Under the pieces are notes generated by a model, which saw nothing but the letters and a program-made list of their open reading frames with translations, was not told where the DNA came from and searched no databases. Below are positions 19,943 through 27,955 of a stretch of 64,000 nt of DNA, piece after piece; the stretch's first letter is position 1; each line of letters starts with the position of its first letter. Position numbers and translations under genes: made by a program. The DNA is from Methylobacterium pseudosasicola (GTDB lineage Bacteria; Pseudomonadota; Alphaproteobacteria; Rhizobiales; Beijerinckiaceae), in the NCBI RefSeq assembly GCF_900114535.1, contig NZ_FOTK01000015.1, forward strand, positions 1 through 64,000. Direction: 5' to 3'.

Positions 19943-20529
19943 CAGGGCGCGGATCCGTAGGAGTGCCGCTCGTCGTCGCTGATCGGCCGGATCACCCGGC
20001 ACGGATTGCCGGCGGCCAGGACCCCGTCCGGAACGTCGCGGGTGACGACGCTGCCCGCGCCGATCACCGTCCGGGACCCGATGGTCACGCCGGGCAGGAT
20101 CAGGGCGCCGCCGCCGACCCAGACATCCGACCCGATCTCGATCGGCTTGCCGAATTCCTGGACCCGCCGCAGGGCCGCATTGAACGGGTGCAGGGGCGTC
20201 AGGATCTGAACGGCCGGGCCGAACAGGGTGAAGCTGCCGATCCGGACGCGGCAGACATCCAGGACGACGCAGTTGAAGTTGAAATAGACCCGCTCGCCGA
20301 GCTCGATGTTCGACCCGTAGTCGCAAAAGAACGGCGGCTGCATCCACACCGTGTCGCCGCCGACCCCGAAGATCTGCTGGCACAGGTCCCGCCGCAGGGC
20401 CTCGTCGGCATCCCGCGTCGCGTTGAGCTGCTGGCAGAGATCCCGCACCCGGGCGCGGGCCGCGACCAGTTCGGGATCGAGCGCGTCGTAAAGCTCGCCC
20501 GCCAGCATCTTCTCGCGCTCGGTCCGCAT
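19942..20529 (-). CDS. Sugar O-acetyltransferase, left-handed beta-helix (maltose acetyltransferase/NodL type)
   Basis: A 195-residue hexapeptide-repeat acetyltransferase. It has the N-terminal Maa helix motif (EKMLAGELYDALDPEL), then beta-helix repeats and the C-terminal loop VTIGSRTVIGAGSVVTRDVP...GNPCRVI that forms the acetyl-CoA site. It transfers acetyl to a sugar hydroxyl. The start is set at the second of two close ATGs (20529) because GGGGAGG then lies six bases upstream; the first ATG abuts the ribosome-binding site. It is divergent from a TetR regulator, with a perfect palindrome between them. Confidence 0.9.
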   Translation of the reverse strand: MRTEREKMLAGELYDALDPELVAARARVRDLCQQLNATRDADEALRRDLCQQIFGVGGDTVWMQPPFFCDYGSNIELGERVYFNFNCVVLDVCRVRIGSFTLFGPAVQILTPLHPFNAALRRVQEFGKPIEIGSDVWVGGGALILPGVTIGSRTVIGAGSVVTRDVPDGVLAAGNPCRVIRPISDDERHSYGSAP

Positions 20530-20592
20530 CGGCATCCTCCCCGGTTCAGGTTTGCGCCGAAGCCGGGATCGGGAACTTCCGAACCATCTCGG

Positions 20593-20616
20593 CGATGCGT
20601 ACATATGTACGCATCG
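20593..20616. promoter_or_regulatory. Perfect 24-bp palindrome, probable TetR operator
   Basis: The half-site CGATGCGTACAT (20593-20604) is followed directly by its exact reverse complement (20605-20616). It sits between the divergent acetyltransferase (start 20529) and TetR gene (start 20669), where a TetR dimer would bind and control both. It is AT-rich compared with the surroundings. Binding by the neighbour is inference. Confidence 0.75.
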
Positions 20617-20668
20617 GGCGCGGATGCCAACCGTCGCGGAACCGGTCGTCCCCTCTCAGGAGCCTTGT

Positions 20669-21211
20669 GTGCCCTCGTCCCAGCGCCGTTACGACCCGGA
20701 TCGCCGCACCCGCATTGTCCAGGCGACCCTCGACGTCATCGCCGAGCACGGCGTCGCCGGGACGACGCATCGCCGGGTCGCAGCGGCGGCCGACGTGCCC
20801 CTCGGCTCGATGACCTATCACTTCACCGGCTTGGTCGAGCTGATCACCGAGGCCTTCACCCTGCTGGCCGACACGGTCTCGGCGCGCTTCACCGAGCGGC
20901 TGGCGGCGGCCGCGAACCGCGCCGAGGCCTGCGAGGCGGTGGTCGATCTCATCGTCGACGATAGCTGGGCGACGCCGCGAAACATGCTGCTGAGCTACGA
21001 GCTCTACGCCTTCGCCGCCCGCAACCCGCCGCTGCGGCTGGTCATGCAGGCCTGGATGGAGAAGAGCCGAGCCGCCCTGCGCCAGCACTTTTCGGCCGAC
21101 ACGGCGAAGGCTCTGGACGCCCTGATCGAGGGCCTGTCGATCCATCGCTCGGTGGATGTGGAGCCGATGGAGCGCGCCGAGGTCCGCGCCCTGGTCGAGC
21201 GCGTCGCCTGA
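20669..21211 (+). CDS. TetR/AcrR-family transcriptional regulator
   Basis: A 180-residue regulator with a TetR helix-turn-helix (IVQATLDVIAEHGVAGTTHRR, then VAAAADVPLGSMTYHF, residues about 15-50) and an all-helical ligand domain. The start at GTG 20669 is supported by AGGAG eight bases upstream; the longer frame runs through the palindromic operator. It probably represses itself and the divergent acetyltransferase. The inducer is unknown. Confidence 0.88.
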   Translation: MPSSQRRYDPDRRTRIVQATLDVIAEHGVAGTTHRRVAAAADVPLGSMTYHFTGLVELITEAFTLLADTVSARFTERLAAAANRAEACEAVVDLIVDDSWATPRNMLLSYELYAFAARNPPLRLVMQAWMEKSRAALRQHFSADTAKALDALIEGLSIHRSVDVEPMERAEVRALVERVA

Positions 21212-21228
21212 TACGGAAACCGGGCCCG

Positions 21229-21888
21229 TCAGGCCGGGTGGGCGTTGTGGATCTGGTCGAAATCGAGGGCGGCCGTGTCGATCACGATCTGCGTCCGGCT
21301 GATCACTTCGAGCTTGCGCAGGATCTCCGAGACATGGGCCTTCACGGTCGAGTCGCCGACCTGAAGCTCGTGGGCGATCTGCTTGTTCAGCTTGCCCTGG
21401 CGGATCATCATCAACACCCGCAATTGCTGCGGCGTGAGCCGGGCGAGGCGCTCGGCGAGCGGCGCCTTTTTCGCATGCGGCGCCGGCGCGCTGGCCTCGG
21501 CGAGGCCAGGCGGCAGGAACAGGGCGCCGCTCATCACCTCGGTGATCGCCCGGGTCAGGGTGGTCTTGTCCATGGCCTTGGGCACGAAGCCGGCGGCCCC
21601 GTGCTGCAGGGCCTCGCGGACGATGCGCGGATCCTCGTGGCCCGACACGATCAGGATCGGGATGCGCGGGAAGCGCGCCCGGATCGTGATCAGCCCGTCG
21701 AAGCCGGTGACGCCCCGCATGGACAGGTCGAGCAGCGTGAGGTCGATGTTCCGGTTCTCGGCCAGCACGGCGCAGGCCGGCTCGATACCATCGGCCTCGT
21801 GCAGGACGGCGTCCGGATGGGCGAGGCGGATCGTGGCCGCCAGGGCATCACGGAACAGCGGATGGTCGTCGACGATCAGGAGATGCAC
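21229..21888 (-). CDS. LuxR/NarL-type response regulator
   Basis: A 219-residue two-component regulator with a receiver domain (acid pair in VDDHP, phospho-Asp in LLDLSM, Lys in VPKAM) and a C-terminal LuxR helix-turn-helix (LTPQQLRVLMMIRQGKLNKQIA...STVKAHVSEILRKL). It lies next to the quinoprotein dehydrogenase, and LuxR-type regulators such as MxaB, ExaE/AgmR and PedR1 control such systems elsewhere, so a similar role is likely but inferred. An in-frame upstream TTG/ATG (21960/21954) would add 22-24 non-conserved residues; GTG 21888 has GAGGA upstream and fits the family length. Confidence 0.85.
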   Translation of the reverse strand: MHLLIVDDHPLFRDALAATIRLAHPDAVLHEADGIEPACAVLAENRNIDLTLLDLSMRGVTGFDGLITIRARFPRIPILIVSGHEDPRIVREALQHGAAGFVPKAMDKTTLTRAITEVMSGALFLPPGLAEASAPAPHAKKAPLAERLARLTPQQLRVLMMIRQGKLNKQIAHELQVGDSTVKAHVSEILRKLEVISRTQIVIDTAALDFDQIHNAHPA

Positions 21889-22111
21889 GGGTGGTGCGGT
21901 TCCTCGCTCGAGATCCGCATGCGGGACCTGCCAGCGTCTCGTCCTGGATACCATATCCAAAACGAGACACTAACTTTTTTGGTGTTGCATCGTCTTTTCC
22001 GAAAGGCGGCAGCCACCTTTCGGGACGATGCTCTGGATTCGTGAAAACTGATCGAAGCGGCCCCGGGGCGCAAGCGGGTGTTGAGATGACCGCCCGAACC
22101 CCGGGACCTGA

Positions 22112-22142
22112 GCGTGCCGGCCCCGAGACGAGGCCGGCACGC
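22112..22142 (-). terminator. Hairpin after the quinoprotein dehydrogenase gene
   Basis: Perfect 11-base arms GCGTGCCGGCC (22112-22122) and GGCCGGCACGC (22132-22142) with a nine-base loop lie about 40 bases after the minus-strand dehydrogenase stop. No T run follows, so it may be a stability hairpin or a weak terminator. It separates the dehydrogenase gene from the response regulator. Confidence 0.6.
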
Positions 22143-22180
22143 TGTCGGTGGGATGCTTTATAGCGTCCGGTGACGGCGCT

Positions 22181-23950
22181 TCAGCGCGACGCGACCGTCT
22201 TGGGCAGCTTGAACGCCCAGAAGCTGCCGCCCTGGTTGATGCCGGCGGTCGACTTGGCGACTTCGCCGCCCCAGAGCGGCACCGCGCCGCCCCAGCCGGC
22301 CGTGACGCCGACCCATTGCTCGCCGTCCTGCTCCCAGGTGACCGGCGAGGACACGACGCCGGTGCCGACCTGGAACTTCCAGACCTCTTCGCCGGTCTTG
22401 GCGTCGAAGGCCTTCAGGAAGCCCTCGGGCGTGCCGGTGAAGACGAGGTTGCCCGCGGTGGTGAGCACGCCGGCCCAGAGCGGCGCCTTGTTCTTGTACT
22501 CCCAGACGATCTTGCCGTTGGTCGGGTCGATCGCCTTGAGCGAGCCGATATGGTCGTCGAAGACCGGCTTGATGGTGAAGCCGGCGCCCAGATAGGCCGC
22601 GCCCTTCTTGTAGTTCACCGGCTCGTTCCAGATATCCATGCCCCACTCGTTGGAGGGCACGTAGAACAGCTTGGTGTCGGGGCTGTAGCCGATCGGCATC
22701 CAGTTCTTGCCGCCGAGGAAGCTCGGCACCGAGAACACGGACTTGCCCTTCTTCTCGTCGCCCTGGGCCTGGCTCGGGTCGCCCGGGCGGTTCTCCGGGT
22801 TGTAGATCGGGCGGCCGTTCTCATCGATGCCCTTGGCCCAGTTGATCTTGTCCACGAACGGTGTGGCCGAGATGAACTTCCCGTTGGTGCGGTCGAGGAC
22901 GTAGAAGAAGCCGTTGCGGTCGGCGGTGGCGCCGGCCTTGATGGTCTTGCCGCCCTTGTTCAGGTCGAACGGCACGAACTCGTTGACGCCGTCGAAGTCC
23001 CAGCCGTCATGCGGGGTGGTCTGGAAGCCCCAGACGATCTCGCCGGTATCGGGGTTGAGCGCGAGGCGGGAGGCCGACCACTTGTTGTCGCCCGGGCGCA
23101 GCCAGGAGTTCCACGGGCCGGGATTGCCGGTGCCGAAATAGACCAGGTTGGTCTCCGGATCGTAGGTGCCGCCGAGCCAGGTGGCGCCGCCGCCGAACTT
23201 CCACATGTCGCCCGGCCAGGATTCGTTGACCTTGCCGGTCATGGTCGAGGGCTTGCCGTTCAGCTCGCCCATATGGCCTTCGATGACGGGCCGCTTCCAC
23301 ACGATCTCGCCGGTCTCGGCGTCGCGCGCCTCGATCCGCCCGACCACGCCGAACTCGCCGCCGGAGACGCCGGTGATGATCTTGCCCTTCACGATGATCG
23401 GGGCGGCGGTGTAGCTGTAGCCGGCCTTGAAGTCGTCGATGTCCTTGCGCCAGACCACCTTGCCGGTCTTGACGTTGAGGGCCATCATCTTGGCGTCGAG
23501 GGTGCCGAAATAAACGTTGTCCTTGTAGAGCGCGGCGCCGCGGTTCACCACGTCGCAGCACGGCAGGATGCCCTCCGGCAGGCGGGCGTCGTATTCCCAC
23601 TTCTTCTCGCCGGTGCGGGAATCGATCGCGTAGATGCGCGAATACGAGCCGGTGACGTAGATCACGCCATCCTTGATCAGCGCCTGACTCTCCTGGCCGC
23701 GCTGCTTCTCGCCGCCGAACGAGAACGACCAGGCCGGCACGAGGCCCTTGATGTTGTCCCGGTTGAGGGTCTTCAGCGGGCTGAAGCGCTGGGCCTGGGG
23801 CCCGAGGCCGTAGGTCACCACGTCGCCCGGCGTCTTGGCGTCGTTGATGATGTCCTGTTCGGTGACGCCCTGGGCCAGGGCCGGGATGGCGCCGCCCGCC
23901 ACGAGGGCGGAGACGCCCACCGCGGCGAGGAACCGGGTCCGCATTCTCAT
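22181..23950 (-). CDS. exaF: Lanthanide- and PQQ-dependent alcohol (ethanol) dehydrogenase, ExaF/PedH type
   Basis: A 589-residue periplasmic quinoprotein with signal peptide 1-27 and an eight-bladed propeller with repeated W-docking motifs. The vicinal disulfide C131-C132 lies over PQQ. Catalytic D318 is followed by D320 (WDFDG); the second Asp is the extra ligand that marks lanthanide enzymes, where calcium enzymes have Ala or Thr. Overall sequence ([38 protein letters not shown]) fits PedH/ExaF better than XoxF methanol dehydrogenase. It oxidises primary alcohols, passing electrons to a c-type cytochrome. GGAGG is seven bases before the ATG. A hairpin lies downstream. Confidence 0.93.
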   Translation of the reverse strand: MRMRTRFLAAVGVSALVAGGAIPALAQGVTEQDIINDAKTPGDVVTYGLGPQAQRFSPLKTLNRDNIKGLVPAWSFSFGGEKQRGQESQALIKDGVIYVTGSYSRIYAIDSRTGEKKWEYDARLPEGILPCCDVVNRGAALYKDNVYFGTLDAKMMALNVKTGKVVWRKDIDDFKAGYSYTAAPIIVKGKIITGVSGGEFGVVGRIEARDAETGEIVWKRPVIEGHMGELNGKPSTMTGKVNESWPGDMWKFGGGATWLGGTYDPETNLVYFGTGNPGPWNSWLRPGDNKWSASRLALNPDTGEIVWGFQTTPHDGWDFDGVNEFVPFDLNKGGKTIKAGATADRNGFFYVLDRTNGKFISATPFVDKINWAKGIDENGRPIYNPENRPGDPSQAQGDEKKGKSVFSVPSFLGGKNWMPIGYSPDTKLFYVPSNEWGMDIWNEPVNYKKGAAYLGAGFTIKPVFDDHIGSLKAIDPTNGKIVWEYKNKAPLWAGVLTTAGNLVFTGTPEGFLKAFDAKTGEEVWKFQVGTGVVSSPVTWEQDGEQWVGVTAGWGGAVPLWGGEVAKSTAGINQGGSFWAFKLPKTVASR

Positions 23951-24078
23951 GACGTGTCCTCCGTAAGCGCCTCCGGTCCCTGCGGCCGGAGCGTCCGGGG
24001 TTTCGCGCCATCCGCCCGAGTCGCGGGGCGCCCCCTTGGGATTCAGCGTAAAAGGCTTCTCAGGAAAGTCTTATTGGC

Positions 24079-24091
24079 CATTGGTCCAATG
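24079..24091. promoter_or_regulatory. Palindromic TTGGTCCAAT element upstream of the dehydrogenase gene
   Basis: CATTGGTCCAATG, symmetric apart from its centre, lies 130 bases before the exaF start, in the 269-base gap to the binding-protein gene. The same TTGGTCCAAT is at 25639-25648, ahead of the divergent operon. This is a candidate operator, and an own promoter for exaF in this gap is therefore likely. Confidence 0.45.
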
Positions 24092-24219
24092 CGTCCGGCG
24101 GATGCACTGCGGAAATGTCTGTATTCGACAGATCAAGCGCGAAGAGCGGCCGATCTGTTGAGATCGGGCCGCCATTCGGTGCGCCTCAGCTTTGGACATT
24201 CGCCTTCGGCGAGGCTGGC

Positions 24220-25086
24220 CTAGTAACCCTTGGGCGGCGTGTAGGTGACCCCGTAGGTCTCGCAGATCGCCTTGAGGTGGCCATCGGCGTTGAGCGCCGT
24301 GATCGCGTCCCCGACTGCGTAGGCGAGGTCGCGCGAGTCGGTCTTCACCGCCCCGCCGATCTCCCAGCGGGTCTTGACCAGGCCCTGGGACGGGACCGTG
24401 CCGATCGGGTTGTCCTCCCGGGGCGCCTTGGCGGCGAACAGGGCGGCCTCGATCGCCGCCCGGGTCCCGGCCAGGATCGGCGCCTCGCCCGCGAGATAGG
24501 CCTTCGCGGCCTCGTCGAAGCTCTTGAAGTGCTTCAGCCCGGCCCGGAACCGGCCGCCCTGGGCGGTGAGCAGCATCAGGTCGGCGGCGCTCGCGCCCTC
24601 CACCGCCACGGTGTTGTCGCCGATATCGTCGAGCCGGTCGAACCCTTCCAGGGCGCCCTTGCGATAGGCGAAGGCGATCTCCTGGTCGAAATACGGGGCG
24701 GTGAAGAACACTTGGTCGTTGCGCAGGGCGAGCTGGCGGTCGGTCGGCACATGCAGCATCAGGTCGGCGAGCGGCGACCCGGCGAGGTCGCCGCGCCAGA
24801 GGTTGAGCCGGAAGTCACCGTCGACGTTCTCGCCGGCATCGACCACGCGCAGGTCGAGCTTCACCTTCAGCTTGTCGGCGATGGCCCGGGCGAGATCCGC
24901 GTCGATGCCACGCGGCTTGCCCGCCGCCTCCTCGGAGAACGGCGCGTTGTCGCCGTAGACCGCCACCCGCAGGGTGCCGTCGGCCACGACCTGGTCGAGG
25001 GGCCGCGCCGCGGCCTCCGGCTGGAACCGGGCCGCCAGGAGCAGGCCGCAGGCGGCCAGGATGAGCCGCGCCCGACTACTCCTCAT
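24220..25086 (-). CDS. Quinoprotein-dehydrogenase-associated periplasmic solute-binding protein (MoxJ/XoxJ-like)
   Basis: A 288-residue family 3 substrate-binding protein fold with an N-terminal signal peptide (about 1-27). It begins its mature part with LRVAVYGDNAPFSEE, typical of this class. Members encoded beside PQQ dehydrogenases (MxaJ, XoxJ) are thought to assist dehydrogenase maturation or activation rather than transport. It overlaps the cytochrome gene by 11 bases (ATGAGGAGTAG) and precedes exaF by 269 bases. No ABC permease is nearby, which supports a non-transport role. Confidence 0.86.
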   Translation of the reverse strand: MRSSRARLILAACGLLLAARFQPEAAARPLDQVVADGTLRVAVYGDNAPFSEEAAGKPRGIDADLARAIADKLKVKLDLRVVDAGENVDGDFRLNLWRGDLAGSPLADLMLHVPTDRQLALRNDQVFFTAPYFDQEIAFAYRKGALEGFDRLDDIGDNTVAVEGASAADLMLLTAQGGRFRAGLKHFKSFDEAAKAYLAGEAPILAGTRAAIEAALFAAKAPREDNPIGTVPSQGLVKTRWEIGGAVKTDSRDLAYAVGDAITALNADGHLKAICETYGVTYTPPKGY

Positions 25087-25504
25087 GCTTCGACTCGATG
25101 TAGCTGCGGATCGCCCAGAGACCCTCCTGAGAGATCACGCCGTCGAAGGCCGGCATCTTGGTCACGCCGTTGATCACGGCGCCGTGCTTCATGCGCTCGA
25201 CGAAGTATTCGTCGCCCTCCTTGCCCTGCGGCAGGTAGCGCAGGTCCGGGGCGAGGCCGCCGGAGATCATCTCCAGGCCGTGGCAGCGCGCGCAATTCTG
25301 GTTGAAGCCAGAGGCGCCGAGCTGGATCGCGTGCGCATCGCCCTTGTAGGGGTTCTCGGCGACCCATTCGGTGCCGAGCGGCTTCAGGCCGTCGGTCTTG
25401 ACCGGTTGCGGCTGGACATCGCCGTGTCCGAGCGCGGACCCGGCCGCCAGCGCGAGCCCCAGGGCCACGAGCGTCCCGCCCGCCGCCGTCTTGATCCTGC
25501 GCAT
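25076..25504 (-). CDS. pedF: Cytochrome c550, PedF type
   Basis: A 142-residue periplasmic c-type cytochrome with signal peptide 1-26, one heme site C71-A-R-C74-H75 and the distal ligand M117 in TKMPAF. The mature start HGDVQPQPV and the NPYKG/GFNQNCARCHGLE blocks match PedF-like cytochromes that accept electrons from quinoprotein ethanol dehydrogenases. It is first in the minus-strand cluster, translationally coupled to the binding protein, and serves the dehydrogenase encoded downstream. Confidence 0.87.
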   Translation of the reverse strand: MRRIKTAAGGTLVALGLALAAGSALGHGDVQPQPVKTDGLKPLGTEWVAENPYKGDAHAIQLGASGFNQNCARCHGLEMISGGLAPDLRYLPQGKEGDEYFVERMKHGAVINGVTKMPAFDGVISQEGLWAIRSYIESKHEE

Positions 25505-25567
25505 GCGCCGCCTCCCATCGTCTTTCCAGGACGGTTAGCAAGTGTCGGCGGCCCGACCCATTGTGCT

Positions 25568-25648
25568 TTGGTACGAATAGGCACCGGAAGATCGGCGGAC
25601 GACTTCCGTTGCACTGCAACAAGACCGGATTGTGCACCTTGGTCCAAT
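25568..25648. promoter_or_regulatory. Divergent control region of the alcohol-oxidation cluster
   Basis: This lies between the cytochrome gene (start 25504, minus) and the binding-protein operon (start 25722, plus). It holds TTGGTCCAAT at 25639-25648, identical to the element before exaF, and a related TTGGTACGAA at 25568-25577. The region is AT-richer than its surroundings. Operator function is inference from the shared sequence. Confidence 0.45.
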
Positions 25649-25721
25649 ATCGGCCTGCTCTGTTCCGGCCGTAGGGTTCCTCAAAACATGGCGTGATGCG
25701 GCGTGGAGGAGACGAGACGGC

Positions 25722-26951
25722 ATGGCGGCCTCCGGCGCGCGACGAGACGCTCTGAGCCGCCGGCCCCTCTCCGCCGGCCTGTTCGGGGCCGCCCTGCTCG
25801 CTTGTTCCGGTCTCGCTGAGGCCGCGACGCCCGCACTCGGGCCGCCTTTGGCGATCCATTATCTGGAACGGCGGGTCGAGCGGCCGGCGCCGCTCAACAA
25901 CGAGGATCCGATCCCCGACGACGAGGGCGCCCGGGGTGCCGAACTGGGGCTGAAGGATTCGAGCGCCACCGGCCGCTTCATCGGGCTCGGCTTCAGCCTC
26001 GCCACGAAGGTCGTGGCGCCGGGCGACGATATCCGGGCGGCGTTCCGGGAACTCGCCAACCGAACCTTCGTGGTTCTCAATGCGCCGTCCGCGGACGTTC
26101 TGGCGCTGGCCGACCTGCCGGAGGCGCAGGGCAGCGTGTTCCTCAACATCGGCGCGCCGGATACGCGGCTGCGCGACGCCGATTGCCGCAAGAACCTCCT
26201 CCACGTCCTACCCTCGCGGGCGATGCTCACCGACGCGCTGGTTCAGTTCCTGGCGTTCAAGCGCTGGTCCCGGATCCTGCTGGTGGCCGGCCCGGCCCCC
26301 GGGGATGCCCTCTACGCCGAGGCCCTGAAGCGCAGCGCAAAAAAGTTCGGGGCGCGGATCGTGGCCGAGGCCGCCTACGACCCCAAGGGCGGCGACGTGC
26401 GCGACACCGCCCTGCGCGAGTTCGCGATTCCGACCCGCGGCGCCGAGCACGACGTGGTGGCGGTGGCCGACGAGGCCGGGGAGTTCGGCGCGAGCCTGAA
26501 CTACAACACAGCCACGCCGCGCCCGGTGGTCGGCACGCAGGGCCTCTCGTCAGCAGCCTGGGGGCGGCCGGTGGAGGCCTGGGCGGCGGTCCAGCTTCAG
26601 GGGCGGTTCCGCAAACTCGCCGGCCGGGCGATGCGGCCGGTGGACTGGGCCGGCTGGATGGCCGTGCATGCCATCGGCGAGGCGGCCGTGAAGGCCCGCA
26701 GCAGCGATCCGGCTGCCGTGCGCGCCACCCTGACTGCCGCGACTTTCGAGGTCGGCGGCTTCAAGGGCCGGCCGCTGAGCTTTCGCGCCTGGGACGGGCA
26801 GTTGCGCCAGCCGGTCTTTTTGCTCTGGCCGGGGGCCGTGACTGCGACGGCCCCGATCGAAGGCTTCCTCCACCACCGGACGGAACTCGACACGCTCGGC
26901 CTCGACGAGCCCGAGAGTGCCTGCCGAGCCTTTGCCGGACGGTCGCCATGA
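25722..26951 (+). CDS. PQQ-dependent alcohol dehydrogenase system ABC-type substrate-binding protein
   Basis: A 409-residue protein with an N-terminal signal peptide (about 1-33) and the branched-chain-amino-acid-type periplasmic binding fold. Features such as IHYLERR, LNNEDPIPDDEGARG and RTFVVLNAP fit the family found beside PQQ alcohol dehydrogenases (pedABC/exa-type clusters). The ligand is unknown; cofactor, metal or alcohol sensing have been suggested for the family. GGAGGA precedes ATG 25722. Its stop overlaps the next start (ATGA). No permease genes accompany it here. Confidence 0.86.
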   Translation: MAASGARRDALSRRPLSAGLFGAALLACSGLAEAATPALGPPLAIHYLERRVERPAPLNNEDPIPDDEGARGAELGLKDSSATGRFIGLGFSLATKVVAPGDDIRAAFRELANRTFVVLNAPSADVLALADLPEAQGSVFLNIGAPDTRLRDADCRKNLLHVLPSRAMLTDALVQFLAFKRWSRILLVAGPAPGDALYAEALKRSAKKFGARIVAEAAYDPKGGDVRDTALREFAIPTRGAEHDVVAVADEAGEFGASLNYNTATPRPVVGTQGLSSAAWGRPVEAWAAVQLQGRFRKLAGRAMRPVDWAGWMAVHAIGEAAVKARSSDPAAVRATLTAATFEVGGFKGRPLSFRAWDGQLRQPVFLLWPGAVTATAPIEGFLHHRTELDTLGLDEPESACRAFAGRSP

Positions 26952-27955
26952 AGACGCTCGCGCTTGGTCTCGCCCTCCTCTGCCTCTCCGCGCCCGCGTC
27001 GGCCGAAGAAATCTTCGTCTCGAACGAGCGCGACAACACGATCTCGGTGATCGACGGCGACAGCCTGGAGGTGCTGCGCACCTTCCCGGTGGGCCGGCGC
27101 CCGCGGGGCGTGACCTTCTCGAAGGACGGCCGCGCACTCTATGTCTGCGCCAGCGATTCCGACGCCGTGCAGGTGATCGACCCGGATACCGGCCAGGTGC
27201 GCCACGACCTGCCCTCCGGCGAGGATCCGGAGCAGTTCGCCCTCGCCCCGGATGGGCGCACCCTGTTCATCGCCAACGAGGAGAACGCCACCACTACGGT
27301 GGTCGACGCCCAGACCCGCAAGGTGCTGGCGCAGATCGATGTCGGCATCGAGCCGGAGGGTGTCGCGGTGAGCCCGGACGGCCGCATGGCGGTGACCACC
27401 TCCGAGACCACAAACATGGTCCACTGGATCGACACCAAGACCCTGGAGGCGGTGGACGCCACCCCGGTCGGCCAGCGTCCGCGCTACGCGGCCTTCACGG
27501 CGGACGGAACGCGGCTCTGGGCCTCGTCGGAGATCGGCGGCACGGTGTCGGTGATCGATGTCGCCAGCCGCACGGTGATCGAGACCGTCGATTTCGCCGT
27601 GAAGGGGATCGCCGCCGACCGGATCCAGCCGGTCGGTGTGCAACTTTCGAAGGACGGTAGGCACGCCTTCGTGGCGCTCGGGCCGTCGGACCGGGTCGCG
27701 GTGGTGGATACCCGGACCTACAAGGTCGAGAGCTACATCCTGGTCGGGCGCCGGGTCTGGCAGCTCGCGCTCAACGCCGCCGGTACGCGGCTCTACACCA
27801 CCAACGGCGTCTCGGGCGACGTGACGGTGATCGACACCGCGACGTTCAAGCCGATCCGCACCGTGAAGGTCGGCCGCTTCCCCTGGGGCGCCGCCGCGCG
27901 GCCGATCCCCGATGCACAGGCACCGGATTCCCGCGCCGCCGGGGCGACGCCGTGA
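26948..27955 (+). CDS. YVTN-type beta-propeller, PQQ-catabolism-associated
   Basis: A 335-residue periplasmic protein with signal peptide 1-21 followed by about seven repeats of the SVIDGDS...LEVL..FPVGRRPRGV type, i.e. a seven-bladed propeller. Homologues occur beside PQQ-dependent alcohol dehydrogenases and are named for that association; direct function is unknown. It is joined to the genes on both sides by four-base overlaps (ATGA at 26948 and GTGA at 27952), so the four-gene operon is tightly coupled. Confidence 0.86.
   Translation: MKTLALGLALLCLSAPASAEEIFVSNERDNTISVIDGDSLEVLRTFPVGRRPRGVTFSKDGRALYVCASDSDAVQVIDPDTGQVRHDLPSGEDPEQFALAPDGRTLFIANEENATTTVVDAQTRKVLAQIDVGIEPEGVAVSPDGRMAVTTSETTNMVHWIDTKTLEAVDATPVGQRPRYAAFTADGTRLWASSEIGGTVSVIDVASRTVIETVDFAVKGIAADRIQPVGVQLSKDGRHAFVALGPSDRVAVVDTRTYKVESYILVGRRVWQLALNAAGTRLYTTNGVSGDVTVIDTATFKPIRTVKVGRFPWGAAARPIPDAQAPDSRAAGATP

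Noticed and set aside
22181-23950. Calling this enzyme XoxF methanol dehydrogenase
   Set aside because: The lanthanide Asp is shared with XoxF, but the surrounding blocks ([25 protein letters not shown]) and the PedF-type cytochrome fit the ExaF/PedH ethanol dehydrogenase group better.
22148-24223. A 691-codon plus-strand open frame over the quinoprotein dehydrogenase
   Set aside because: The minus strand encodes a complete PQQ dehydrogenase with signal peptide, vicinal Cys and catalytic Asp residues; the plus frame has none.
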